Origin: Algibacillus agarilyticus | GTDB lineage: Bacteria; Pseudomonadota; Gammaproteobacteria; Enterobacterales; Alteromonadaceae | NCBI RefSeq assembly: GCF_003286125.1 | Contig: NZ_QMED01000005.1 | Span: forward strand, 163,918 to 227,917 | Direction: 5' to 3' | Length of the DNA stretch: 64,000 nucleotides | Shown here: positions 54,583-63,986 of the stretch, piece by piece | How the letters are laid out: every line of letters begins with the position of its first letter | Position numbering within the stretch: position 1 is the stretch's first letter | Program-made: the position numbers and the translations under genes | Notes under the pieces: generated by a model | Databases searched by the model: none | Told to the model about the DNA's origin: nothing | The model's input: the letters and a program-made list of their open reading frames with translations, nothing else

Positions 54583-57459
54583 ATGGCAAAAATAAAATTT
54601 AATAAACCACGCTATTGGTTAGTGCTGATATGCTTATTAGCTGCCTGTAGCTTGCAAACTCAGCAACCCGCTCGTCATTCAAGCCAAGAACAGGCCGAAC
54701 AAGCCTTCGCACCCATAAATTTAAAAGTGGGTGAAGGTTTTATCAACCCACTGGGCTTTTATGATCCATCCCCGAATATGTCTTGGCAATTGCCAGCACA
54801 GGTAAAAGGGGTCAGTCAGACAAAACAAACACAATATCAAATTGTGGTTGCAAGCCAACCTAGTTTATTACCTAACCAGCCAGACTTATGGAATAGTGAA
54901 AAAGTGGCTAGTTCGCAAAGCACGTTTGTTGATTATCAAGGCAAACCGTTAAACTCGCGGCAACAAGTTTATTGGCAAGTACGTTACTGGGATCAACAAG
55001 GCAAAGCCTCGGCATGGAGTAATACCGCAAATTTTGAACTGGGGTTATTAGCTAACACCGACTGGCAAGCCAAATGGATTGAAATAAATAACCACAAAAA
55101 TGAAATAAACCAACCGCCCCAACCCATTAAACTCAACCGGTATAAAACCCCAATTCATGTACCACAACATTTACGTACTGAATTTACCAACTCAAAAAAA
55201 ATAGAAAAAGCCCGATTATACATTACCGCTAAAGGCGTTTTTGAAGCCTATATCAATGGCCAGCGCATCGGTGACGATGTACTCACACCAGGTTACACGC
55301 CTTATAAAAAACGCATCGAAACACTGACTTACGATGTGAGCTCGGCATTACAAATGGGCGAAAATGCATTAGGCATACAATTGGCAGAAGGTTGGTATGC
55401 TGGTCGTTTTGGGCCTAAGCGGCATTGGCATAAAAAACTTAATTTAACCCCCAAAGTATTAGCACAACTTGAAATAGACTATACCGATGGCACACGTAAA
55501 ACCATTATCACCGATGAACAATGGCGGGCGACTCAAACAGGCCCCATACGCACATCAGGTTTGTATGACGGTGAACGATATGACGCGCGTCTAGAATTGC
55601 AACACCCACTAAATGGCCAGCAAATAGCATGGCATCAAGTCGGCTACAACAGTGCTGACTGGTCAACTATTAAAACAACAGATTTAGAACCCGACGTTTT
55701 ATTGCAACCTAAACGTCATTTTACCACTAAAAACAAGCAGCTATTACCGGCTATATCCGTTAGCAAAATAAACGATAAACTCATCTTTGATTTAGGTCAG
55801 AATATGGTTGGCGTGCCTAAAATCAACGTCCCGATGAAAAAAGGTCAAACCTTACATTTACGTTTTGGCGAAGGTATTAACAAAGACGGTTCGTTGTTTA
55901 CTAAAAATTTAGGCAGTGCCAAACAACTTGATTATTACACCGCTAAAGATGATGGTGTTATTGAATGGCAACCCAAGTTTACGTTTCATGGGTTTCGTTA
56001 TGTTGAGCTAAGCCATTACGACCCTCAATTTGAACCGCAACTAGATTGGGTTTCCGGTGTTGTTCAATACACAAACTTTGATTTGACCGGCCACTTTTTT
56101 AGCTCTAATCCGCAATTAAACCAATTACAATCTAATATCGAATGGGGGCTAAAAGGTAACTTTTTAGATATCCCAACGGATTGCCCACAACGTTCTGAAC
56201 GATTAGGTTGGACCGGCGACGCTTTAGCGTTTGCTAATACCTCGCTGTTTATTGCCGACAGCCATGCATTTTGGTCGGCATGGTTACAATCAGTGCGTGA
56301 AGAACAATTTGACGATCATAGTATCCCCGTGGTTATCCCCAATGAAGTCGGCAAAATAGCACAAGCGGGTTGGTCTGATGCGGCCGTTACAATACCTTGG
56401 GATGTTTATTGGCGCTTAGGCGATAAAAAAATACTCGCCGATAACTATGACATGATGACACGCTGGATTAAATATCATCAAACCCAGCTTAACAATGGCA
56501 TAAGTGAAATGTGGACAGTAGGCGACTGGTTGCAGCCCTACTCTAAACGAGAAGATTCACGCAGAGGCGAAACCGATCACAGCCTTATTTCGACCGCTTT
56601 TTATGCGCGCTCAATCGAACTCACCTTAAACAGTGCCAATGTATTGGGTAAAAACGCCGATGTTATAAAATACAAACAATTATTAAATGCCGTTAAAACC
56701 CGTTTTCAACAACATTTTTTTGATAAAACAGGGCGCTTAAAAATAGGCGAGCAAACACAAACCGCCTATTTATTAGCAATCGGTTTTGATTTGTTAGATG
56801 AAGCCACCATTAAAAAAGCCGTGCCACATATGCTTGCCACTTTTGATGCAGCGAACGGCCACCTGCGCACGGGCTTTTTAGGCACACCGCTTATCGCCCC
56901 GGTATTAGATAAAGTGGGTCATGCCGATTTCGCGTTTGATTTACTGTTTAAGCAAAGTTACCCCTCTTGGTTATATTCAGTTACGCAAGGGGCAACCACC
57001 GTTTGGGAACGTTGGGATGGTTATACCCACGATAAAGGTTACGCAAATAAAGCGGGGTCATTAAATCATTATGCGTATGGTGCGATAGGTCAATGGTTAT
57101 ACGATCGTGTTGCGGGCATCAGCCCACTCAGTGCGGGTTATAAAAAAATACGCATAGCGCCATTAATCCCCCCCTATTTGCAGTTTGCAGAAGGCAAGTT
57201 CGAATCAGTTTACGGCACAATAGAATCTAAGTGGCAAAAAACAACGTCTGGTTTGCAATTAAATGTGGTTATACCCCCAAACACCCACGCCGAGATAGAA
57301 ATCCCCAGTTTGCAATCAATTGACGACACCAAAACGACAAACCAAATATATATTAACCAACAAAAATTAACCCCGACAAACGTCACACTGATTAAACAAA
57401 CCGAACGAGTAACCGTGATATCGGTAAACGCAGGGCATTACCAGATTGAAGTTAAATAA
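54583..57459 (+). CDS. GH78 alpha-L-rhamnosidase 1, lipoprotein
   Basis: A 958-residue lipoprotein (lipobox LAAC, Cys22) with the usual GH78 order: N-terminal beta-sandwiches (Bac_rhamnosid_N), (alpha/alpha)6 catalytic barrel and C-terminal sandwich. The catalytic motif DCPQRSERLGWTGDA contains Asp533, Glu539 and Asp546; the general base is Glu809 in TTVWERWDGY. Expected to release terminal alpha-L-rhamnose from desulfated ulvan oligosaccharides. It carries an ECF-like promoter. The 3' end runs into a long MITE-like element. It is paralogous to the next gene, which is about 65 residues shorter in the catalytic barrel. Confidence 0.9.
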   Translation: MAKIKFNKPRYWLVLICLLAACSLQTQQPARHSSQEQAEQAFAPINLKVGEGFINPLGFYDPSPNMSWQLPAQVKGVSQTKQTQYQIVVASQPSLLPNQPDLWNSEKVASSQSTFVDYQGKPLNSRQQVYWQVRYWDQQGKASAWSNTANFELGLLANTDWQAKWIEINNHKNEINQPPQPIKLNRYKTPIHVPQHLRTEFTNSKKIEKARLYITAKGVFEAYINGQRIGDDVLTPGYTPYKKRIETLTYDVSSALQMGENALGIQLAEGWYAGRFGPKRHWHKKLNLTPKVLAQLEIDYTDGTRKTIITDEQWRATQTGPIRTSGLYDGERYDARLELQHPLNGQQIAWHQVGYNSADWSTIKTTDLEPDVLLQPKRHFTTKNKQLLPAISVSKINDKLIFDLGQNMVGVPKINVPMKKGQTLHLRFGEGINKDGSLFTKNLGSAKQLDYYTAKDDGVIEWQPKFTFHGFRYVELSHYDPQFEPQLDWVSGVVQYTNFDLTGHFFSSNPQLNQLQSNIEWGLKGNFLDIPTDCPQRSERLGWTGDALAFANTSLFIADSHAFWSAWLQSVREEQFDDHSIPVVIPNEVGKIAQAGWSDAAVTIPWDVYWRLGDKKILADNYDMMTRWIKYHQTQLNNGISEMWTVGDWLQPYSKREDSRRGETDHSLISTAFYARSIELTLNSANVLGKNADVIKYKQLLNAVKTRFQQHFFDKTGRLKIGEQTQTAYLLAIGFDLLDEATIKKAVPHMLATFDAANGHLRTGFLGTPLIAPVLDKVGHADFAFDLLFKQSYPSWLYSVTQGATTVWERWDGYTHDKGYANKAGSLNHYAYGAIGQWLYDRVAGISPLSAGYKKIRIAPLIPPYLQFAEGKFESVYGTIESKWQKTTSGLQLNVVIPPNTHAEIEIPSLQSIDDTKTTNQIYINQQKLTPTNVTLIKQTERVTVISVNAGHYQIEVK

Positions 57460-57538
57460 AATGAAGCTTAAATAAATTGAGGTTAAATAAAATTGAGCCG
57501 GTAAGCGCTTTATGATGGATAACGCTTTACTATAAATA

Positions 57539-57806
57539 TAGTCAAAGCGATCGGGTTTTAGGGGCAGGTTTCTAGTTCCAGACGAAACCGAAGTACTTAC
57601 ATCCATGTAAGCAAAGCCGTCAAAGCTACCGCGTCCTGCTCTCGCCCCTTACCTGCATCCATGCAGGCAAGCTTCGAGACCCCATGAGCATATGCTCTAT
57701 TATGTGATTGGGGCCGCCTAAATGGATTTAGGTGTTAGAACGACGCAGGAGCCAAAGTCGAGAGTAAGCGCTGACAATGAACCATAAAACCTGAGCGAGA
57801 AGACTA
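57539..57806 (+). mobile_element. MITE-like element, long form (copy 5)
   Basis: The longest (268 bp) member, flanked by TA. It shares both termini with the 125-bp forms but carries two extra interior blocks (about 100 bases after GGGTTTTAGGGG and about 45 bases after GATTGGGG) with small nested inverted repeats such as CTTACATCCATGTAAG and CCTGCATCCATGCAGG. It is the best candidate for the ancestral form. Confidence 0.82.
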
Positions 57807-57953
57807 TAGGAAAGAACGGGGGTAAAAAACATTAATGATTAACGAAATCATATCTACCGCCTATTCCTTTTATCTATACTCAAGTGATTTCAAGATACTT
57901 GAACACGGCATCTTAAGTCACTTGTGTATATAAGGCTTAAATTTAAAATCAGG

Positions 57954-57985
57954 GGGGTAGTAATTATGCATTTTTTTGTCTTTTC
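57954..57985 (+). promoter_or_regulatory. Putative ECF sigma promoter upstream of GH78-2 (variant)
   Basis: GGGGTAGTAAT (two changes from consensus), 15 bases, CTTTTC, 37 bases before the GH78 start. The second box equals that of GH78-1. Confidence 0.5.
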
Positions 57986-58022
57986 TTATTAGCGATATAA
58001 CCTTAAAAAGAAGATAGTTAAA

Positions 58023-60641
58023 ATGCGTGTTTCCATCAATTATTTAGAACCTATATTTAAAAAAATAAAGCGTTATTTTGTGTGGCTCTGTTTATCCCTT
58101 TTTATTATCAGTTGCGGTCATGCCCTTAACGCCCCTGTCAATAGTGTAAATACTGAAATAACACACGAACTCAGTAAAATACCCGCGCCGATAAAATTAA
58201 AGATAGCAGAAGGAGGAGTTGAACCAATCGGATTTTATGAATCTAAGCCAAGGTTTAGTTGGCAACTCCCGCTTCATTCCATCCAAAAATATCAACACAG
58301 TTATCAATTACAAGTTTCTAAAACAGCCAGTTTTGCAACAAAAAATTTGATTTGGGACAGCGGACAAGTTGAATCAAATAATAATGCATGGCAGCGTTTT
58401 AAAGGCAAACCCTTGCAATCACGCCAATCGTTTTATTGGCGCGTAAGAACCTGGGGATTAAACAGTAGTCATCAACATACAACCGTTTCTAAATGGAGTA
58501 AATCTCAGTTTGTTGAGTTAGGTTTATTAAACAACCATGATTGGCAAGCTCAATGGATTGGACACGAAGACATAGGACCACAGCAAACACAACCTCAGTA
58601 TTTACGTAAACAATTTAACGTTCAAAACACCGTAAAACAGGCTCGACTATACATTACAGCTAAAGGTGTTTTTAAACCTTATATTAACGGCCAAGCGGTA
58701 AGTGATGACGTGATGACACCGGGTTGGACTCCATACCATAAACGCATTGAAACCCTAACCTACGACGTAACTCACTTACTTAAACCAGGAGAAAACGCCA
58801 TAGGGGCAATTTTGGCAGCAGGTTGGCATACCGGACGAATTTTTTCTCCACAAAAAGAAGATTATACTTTACCCATGCGCTTATTAGCGCAATTAGAAAT
58901 AACCTATCATGATGGTAGCCAACAAACGATAACAAGCAACCCGAGCTGGCAAGCCACACGCCAAGGTCCAATTCGTCAAGCGAGTAATTATGACGGTGAA
59001 ACATACGATGCAAATTTTGAAATGCCGGGCTGGAACACAATCAATTTTAATGCGCAGAATTGGCAGCCTGTTGTAACCGAGCACATTGATCATCAAGTAG
59101 ATTTAAAACCTAAGCGACACACTGCCCCTCGCGTTACTGTAACCTTACCCGCTATCAAATTAATCAGTATAAAAAACGGCATTGCGATTTATGATATGGG
59201 GCAAAATATGGTGGGTGTACCTGAAATTACCGTACCCACTAAAAAAGGCCAAACCATTAAACTGCGTTTTTCAGAAGCATTAGAACACGATAAATTTTAT
59301 GTAAAAAACTTGCGTTCAGCAAAAAACGTTGATTACTACATCCCTAAAAGTGATGGCATTATTACCTACCGTCCCACATTCACGTTTCACGGTTATCGAT
59401 ACGTAGAAATAAGTGGTTATGACACCCAGATTGAACCGCAAATTAATTGGCTCTCAGGTCAAGTTATTCACTCTGATTTTAACGTTTATGATAACTTTTC
59501 AAGTAACCACACCAAATTAAATCAACTTTCAGATAACATATCTTGGGGATTACGTGGAAATTTTTTAGATATACCAACCGATTGTCCACAACGTGATGAA
59601 AGATTAGGCTGGACAGGTGACGCACAAATATTTGTCAGCACATCAATGTACAAAGCCGATGTGTATGCATTTTGGGCTGCATGGTTAGAAAGCCTACGTG
59701 AAGAGCAAAGTATTGATGGGATGTTACCCAAGTTTGTGCCTTTTCGGCAGTTTTTATCTGATGGTGCTTCGGCGGCCTGGGGAGATGCAGCAACCATTGT
59801 GCCATGGGAACTATATCAATATACCGGTGATCTGAATGTATTAGCCGAAAACTATAATATGATGAAACGTTGGGTTTTGTTTTCGGGTAAACAATCGGTA
59901 AATTATATATCGAATATGGAAACCTACGGAGATTGGTTGCAGCCCCACTCAAAAAGTGGTCGAAAAGGCGATACACATCCAGATATGATCGCAACCGCCT
60001 ATTACGCGCGAACAGTCGATATAGCAGCAAGAACAGCGAGGTTGTTAGGCTATAAAAGTGATGGTCATTTAAGAACGGGGTTTTTAGGCACTCCGATGTT
60101 ACACCAAGTGTTGCAACGATATGGTTATAGCGATGTGATGTATGACGTTTTGTTAAAAGAAACTTATCCCTCTTGGTTTTATTCTATTAATAATGGAGCA
60201 ACAACCACATGGGAGCGTTGGAATTCATACTCAATTACCGAGGGGTATAACAAAGCCAATATGAACTCACTCAACCATTATGCTTATGGCGCGGTAGCAC
60301 AATGGTTTTATAACGGTATGTTAGGTGTTCAATCACTTGAACCCGGTTTTAAAACGTTCAAGCTAGAACCACAATTTACGTCTCGTTTAAATGATATCAG
60401 TGGCCGGATACCAACGATAAATGGAGACATTGACGTTAGCTGGTCTATTAATAATGATAAATTAGCGATGACATTAATCGTGCCAAATAACAGCAGAGCC
60501 ACTCTACATTTACCAACGGTGACCAACTTGCAAGTGCTAAATCAAGCTCAGCCTGTAAACACAAATGCCGATTTAGGCCCAGGTAAATACAGCATCAGTG
60601 GCACTATCGCGCTAAATAAACAGTTCATTAATGCCAAATAA
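58023..60641 (+). CDS. GH78 alpha-L-rhamnosidase-like protein 2, with deletion in the catalytic barrel
   Basis: An 872-residue lipoprotein (lipobox IISC, Cys31), paralogue of GH78-1. Catalytic residues are kept: Asp520, Glu526 and Asp533 in DCPQRDERLGWTGDA and Glu731 in TTTWERWNSY. However, the spacing from the first Asp to the general base is 211 residues against 276 in GH78-1. The missing ~65 residues lie at about residue 677-681, where RLLGYKSDGHLRTGFLGTP skips helices that GH78-1 and family members have (the QTAYLLAIGFDLL region). The frame is intact. It may be inactive, altered or a recent decay product. It is followed by a strong hairpin at 60658. Confidence 0.8.
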   Translation: MRVSINYLEPIFKKIKRYFVWLCLSLFIISCGHALNAPVNSVNTEITHELSKIPAPIKLKIAEGGVEPIGFYESKPRFSWQLPLHSIQKYQHSYQLQVSKTASFATKNLIWDSGQVESNNNAWQRFKGKPLQSRQSFYWRVRTWGLNSSHQHTTVSKWSKSQFVELGLLNNHDWQAQWIGHEDIGPQQTQPQYLRKQFNVQNTVKQARLYITAKGVFKPYINGQAVSDDVMTPGWTPYHKRIETLTYDVTHLLKPGENAIGAILAAGWHTGRIFSPQKEDYTLPMRLLAQLEITYHDGSQQTITSNPSWQATRQGPIRQASNYDGETYDANFEMPGWNTINFNAQNWQPVVTEHIDHQVDLKPKRHTAPRVTVTLPAIKLISIKNGIAIYDMGQNMVGVPEITVPTKKGQTIKLRFSEALEHDKFYVKNLRSAKNVDYYIPKSDGIITYRPTFTFHGYRYVEISGYDTQIEPQINWLSGQVIHSDFNVYDNFSSNHTKLNQLSDNISWGLRGNFLDIPTDCPQRDERLGWTGDAQIFVSTSMYKADVYAFWAAWLESLREEQSIDGMLPKFVPFRQFLSDGASAAWGDAATIVPWELYQYTGDLNVLAENYNMMKRWVLFSGKQSVNYISNMETYGDWLQPHSKSGRKGDTHPDMIATAYYARTVDIAARTARLLGYKSDGHLRTGFLGTPMLHQVLQRYGYSDVMYDVLLKETYPSWFYSINNGATTTWERWNSYSITEGYNKANMNSLNHYAYGAVAQWFYNGMLGVQSLEPGFKTFKLEPQFTSRLNDISGRIPTINGDIDVSWSINNDKLAMTLIVPNNSRATLHLPTVTNLQVLNQAQPVNTNADLGPGKYSISGTIALNKQFINAK

Positions 60642-60657
60642 ATCGATGTAGTTTAAC

Positions 60658-60690
60658 AGCGGGGCGGCTACCTTAACCGGTGCCCCGCTG
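60658..60690 (+). terminator. Terminator after GH78-2
   Basis: GC-rich 9-base arms CAGCGGGGC and GCCCCGCTG. Confidence 0.7.
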
Positions 60691-61015
60691 ATATCTCATT
60701 GCTAGCCTACGAAAGTTATATTTCGTTCTATTTAATTAGCACATCACAAATCAATACAGGACAACGCAAACCAAACCAAACCAATACAAGGCAATACAAA
60801 CCAATAAAAAGCAGTTACAATCAAAATAACACTTAGTCAATACGGGTACAGGTAACTCAGCTCAAGTAAGCAAGAGTAAGTAAGCCTCTAGTGACTCATA
60901 AACACACACCCTAAATAATTAGGCCATGTAATAAAATAACCCTGTGATCTTTAGCTAATCTAATGTCTAACTGCATTATATTTAAATAAGATTAAAAGAA
61001 CGTAAGCAGAAAAAT
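60691..61015. other. Intergenic region with CAATACAA-type simple repeats
   Basis: The stretch 60740-60830 contains irregular repeats of AAACCAA and CAATACAA. No gene, ECF motif or strong hairpin is seen before the lyase gene. Confidence 0.4.
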
Positions 61016-62293
61016 ATGAATAAAACATTAATCGGCTCGATCTTCGCGCTAACAACACTGGTGATGGGTTGCAGTAGCCAACCCAATGAGCAACTTCTCG
61101 CGCAATCAAATTCACAAAATCAAAACTCAAGCCAACACAAAAACGAGCAACAGCCCTACTCGCTAACCTATGTAAGCAACACGCGTATCGCGGCTAATAA
61201 AAACAAACTAGCGCAGTCACAACCCCACGTTGTTAATGCACTTGAAAGCATGCTAAAAAAAGCAGATAAAGCCCTAACACGAAAGCTCAACCCGGTTACC
61301 AACAAACCTCAAGCAGGCCCCAGTGGTAGCAAGCATGACTATGTGAGCATTGGGCCTTATTGGTGGCCCGACAAAACAAAAGCAGACGGCTTACCGTGGA
61401 TACGTAAAGATGGCGAAGTAAACCCGCTTACCCGCGGTAACAATACCGACCAAACCCGCGCTAAAGCTTTTTTACATGATTTAGGAGCCTTAAATTTAGC
61501 GTATCTTTATACCCATCAAAAAGAATACCTGCACAAAGCCAAGCAACTCATTAACACATGGTTGATCAACCCAGATACAAAAATGAACCCTAACCTTGAT
61601 TACGCGCAAGGTGTACCGGGTTCAAGTACCGGTAGGCCTTTTGGCGTAATTGAATGGGAAAATATCGCTAATGTCGTCACGAGTATTGAATTACTTAATG
61701 CGTATAAAATGGCAGACAATCACTTTATTGAACAATCAAATGCCTGGTTAAACGAATATTTAACCTGGTTATTAACCAGTAAAATTGGCATCGCCGAAGG
61801 TGCCACTAAAAATAACCACGCTACTTGGTACGATTATCAAGTCATCGGTTTAATGCTGCACTTAGGCCAAAAAGATAACGCCAAAGCTTACACTCACACC
61901 GTTAAACGCCGCCGAATTGATTCACAAATACACAAAAGTGGTGCGCAACCGCATGAGCTCGCCCGCACAAAATCAGTGAGCTACACCAGCATGAACTTAA
62001 TGGCATTTTTAAAAGTGGCCGAGCTAGCTAAACAAGTCGACATTGATTTATTACATTATAAAGGCGATAAAGGGCAAAGTATTAAAGCGGCAACTCAATA
62101 CTTACAACTGCACGCACAAGGGCATAAAAAATGGAAACATCCTCAAATCGGCGGAGCCAAAAAAGCATTTAAAGACAAAGCAATGTCGACTTTATTTGTC
62201 GCTAATCAATTATTTAATGACGATGCTGACTTAGCCAAATTCATCAAACAGAATCACCAATACGTAAAACCCGACTTACTGTTAACTTTTTAA
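61016..62293 (+). CDS. Alginate-lyase-superfamily lipoprotein (PL38-like polyuronate lyase)
   Basis: A 425-residue lipoprotein (lipobox VMGC, Cys19) of the alginate lyase (alpha/alpha)-toroid superfamily. Signature segments are HDYVSIGPYWWPDKTKADGL, PWIRKDGEVNP, FGVIEWENIANVV, ATKNNHATWYDYQV and RTKSVSYTSMNLMAF. NNHATWYD and the Arg/Tyr downstream fit catalytic Asn/His/Tyr of the superfamily. As I recall, the GPYWWP-DGLP-RDGE run is typical of PL38-type glucuronan lyases and relatives. In this locus the substrate may be glucuronan-like or ulvan-derived polyuronate. A strong hairpin follows at 62323. Confidence 0.72.
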   Translation: MNKTLIGSIFALTTLVMGCSSQPNEQLLAQSNSQNQNSSQHKNEQQPYSLTYVSNTRIAANKNKLAQSQPHVVNALESMLKKADKALTRKLNPVTNKPQAGPSGSKHDYVSIGPYWWPDKTKADGLPWIRKDGEVNPLTRGNNTDQTRAKAFLHDLGALNLAYLYTHQKEYLHKAKQLINTWLINPDTKMNPNLDYAQGVPGSSTGRPFGVIEWENIANVVTSIELLNAYKMADNHFIEQSNAWLNEYLTWLLTSKIGIAEGATKNNHATWYDYQVIGLMLHLGQKDNAKAYTHTVKRRRIDSQIHKSGAQPHELARTKSVSYTSMNLMAFLKVAELAKQVDIDLLHYKGDKGQSIKAATQYLQLHAQGHKKWKHPQIGGAKKAFKDKAMSTLFVANQLFNDDADLAKFIKQNHQYVKPDLLLTF

Positions 62294-62322
62294 ACAGCAT
62301 CTATACCCAAGTCTGTATCAGT

Positions 62323-62362
62323 GTTTGTTTATATTGAGGCATTGTAATCAATATAAACAAAC
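62323..62362 (+). terminator. Hairpin after the PL38-like gene
   Basis: Perfect 15-base arms GTTTGTTTATATTGA and TCAATATAAACAAAC with a 10-base loop. Confidence 0.65.
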
Positions 62363-62765
62363 ATGCTGGTTAAGCGTGTTCATATAAAGTCAGTTTAACT
62401 AAAGCCATCACCCTGAAGTGCAACATTTATTAGCCTTGTAGTACAGGCGTTATAGAGCTGCCCAACCGTAGGGTGCCGTAAGCTTTTTAACCGCACCGGT
62501 TAAAACCACTAAAAACAGATGCCTTCATTTGTCACACTGTATTTATGCACAACTCCCGTTCTTTGCACCCCTATTAAATATAATGCGCAAGTTGTGCATT
62601 TTATCGTGGGTAAATTTTTTAACTGCAAATAAATAATATAAATAGCAATGCGTTAGGTTATTTGTTAAAAATAAAAAAAGTATGAAAGTGCGCGCGGATT
62701 TAATAGAAAAATGCGCAAATCGCGCACATATTAAACGTTATGCTTAATTTGAAAATGGATCTTGT
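62363..62765. other. Intergenic region with GCGC-rich dyads
   Basis: About 400 bases. Repeated short dyads occur: TGCGCAAGTTGTGCA near 62583, GTGCGCGCG near 62690 and TGCGCAAATCGCGCA near 62711. GCGTTAGGTTATTTGTTAA near 62650 superficially resembles an integron core site. No gene is seen. Confidence 0.35.
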
Positions 62766-63674
62766 ATGAAACTAAAAATATCATTCCACATAATTGTACT
62801 TTCATTAATTATGCTTGGATGCCAAAGTTCAAAGGAAACTCCGGCGGTTGGTTTAGCAGAAAAAAATCAACCAAGCACTAATAAAAAAATATCACCTAGT
62901 AAACAATTTAATAAAGCTTTTTGGGGGGCGTTGAAGAATGATGACCTAGAAGAATTGACTACATTTTTAAAAAACGTAGACCCTAATAAAAGAATCAATA
63001 ATGTTCCTTTACTGCATTGGGCAGTCAAAGACAAAAGTTTAAAAGCAGTGAAATTGTTGATTGAAAAAGGAGCCGATATTCACTCAACTAACGGCTCAGG
63101 TATTTCTGCACTTGCAACATCATTCAAATATAACTCTTTGGATATTACCAATTATTTATTAACCCAAGAGGCGAAATTTGACAATAAATCAGCGGGAAAA
63201 GAGCTATACAGAGCCATAACTAATTCTGATTTAATCAATATTCAATTTTTAGTTAAAGCTGGAGTCGATATAAATAAAAAGCATACCAACTATAGCTTTT
63301 TATATACACCAATTGGCAGGTTTATACCTTTAGAAATTGCCGAAGATCCAATTGTTATTGAAGAGTTGCTATCTTTGGGAGCAAACCCGAATTTTAACGT
63401 CGGAATGGGGCTACCATTTATTTATACGGTACTTCGAGAACCTGAACCTAATAAGCTTTCGTTACTTATTAAGTATGGTGTTGAATATAATAAAAAATAT
63501 CGGGTTACACAAAATACCCCTTTACACTTTGCCGTATTTTTAGGCAATGAGAAAGCAGTTCAAATCTTGTTGGAAAATAATGCCAATAAGCACCTAAGAG
63601 ACAGTAATATGCAAAAGCCAATTGATATAGCTGTTGAGAAAGGCTTTTCTAAAATAGAGGCCATGCTTAAGTAA
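62766..63674 (+). CDS. Ankyrin-repeat lipoprotein
   Basis: A 302-residue lipoprotein (lipobox MLGC, Cys19) with about six ankyrin repeats, for example PLLHWAVKDKSLKAVKLLIE, NSDLINIQFLVKAGVDINKK and TPLHFAVFLGNEKAVQILLE. It should be a periplasmic or outer-membrane protein-binding scaffold; its partner is unknown. Its composition is more AT-rich than the enzyme genes, and it ends next to a group II intron fragment. It does not belong obviously to the ulvan locus. Confidence 0.8.
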   Translation: MKLKISFHIIVLSLIMLGCQSSKETPAVGLAEKNQPSTNKKISPSKQFNKAFWGALKNDDLEELTTFLKNVDPNKRINNVPLLHWAVKDKSLKAVKLLIEKGADIHSTNGSGISALATSFKYNSLDITNYLLTQEAKFDNKSAGKELYRAITNSDLINIQFLVKAGVDINKKHTNYSFLYTPIGRFIPLEIAEDPIVIEELLSLGANPNFNVGMGLPFIYTVLREPEPNKLSLLIKYGVEYNKKYRVTQNTPLHFAVFLGNEKAVQILLENNANKHLRDSNMQKPIDIAVEKGFSKIEAMLK

Positions 63675-63683
63675 TTAAGCATA

Positions 63684-63750
63684 ATCGGGTAGCCAAGGGT
63701 ATCTAACCCTCAGCCCCCACAACACCCTGCATGCGGCTCCGCACAGGGCG
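63684..63750 (-). ncRNA. 3' end of a group II intron (domains V and VI)
   Basis: On the minus strand a domain-V-like hairpin (GCCCTGTGCGG...CCGCATGCAGGGT, 63749-63723) is followed by a domain-VI-like hairpin (GGGGGCTGAGGGT...ACCCTTGGCTACCC, 63718-63687). This is the order expected just after the maturase stop codon. The intron's 5' part lies beyond the right edge, if present at all. The adjacent ankyrin gene ends 10 bases away. Confidence 0.65.
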
Positions 63751-63752
63751 TT

Positions 63753-63986
63753 TCATTTAGGATAGTGAAGCGAAACCCATCCATCGACTATCGAATAGAG
63801 TCCTTCTGATTTTAGGTATTTCAATGACAAGGCTTGGTTAATCCCCGGGGTTTTCGAGCTACGCCAAGGGCCTTTGCTTGTTATCCCACAAGCGACTGCT
63901 GCTTGTACATGTACACCTCGCTTTATCAAATTCCTCAGATCGTGTAGGACAGGCATAAATAAGCTTTTGATTTTAAATAAGTTCAT
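63753..63986 (-). pseudogene. C-terminal fragment of a group II intron reverse transcriptase/maturase
   Basis: The segment RNLIKRGVHVQAAVACGI, TSKGPWRSSKTPGINQALSL and YLKSEGLYSIVDGWVSLHYP matches the conserved last ~60 residues of bacterial group II intron proteins. An in-frame TAA at 63990-63992 lies just upstream, and the first dozen residues (MNLFKIKSLFMP) do not look like the family, so the protein is truncated or frameshifted here. It is unrelated to the two reverse transcriptases at 13950-17173. Confidence 0.6.

Noticed and set aside
62646-62740. Integron attC-like site (GCGTTAGGT ... AACGTTATGC) before the ankyrin gene
   Set aside because: A GTTRRRY-like core is present, but no matching inverse core and no imperfect-palindrome attC body could be found; the ankyrin gene has its own lipoprotein layout and AT-rich upstream region.
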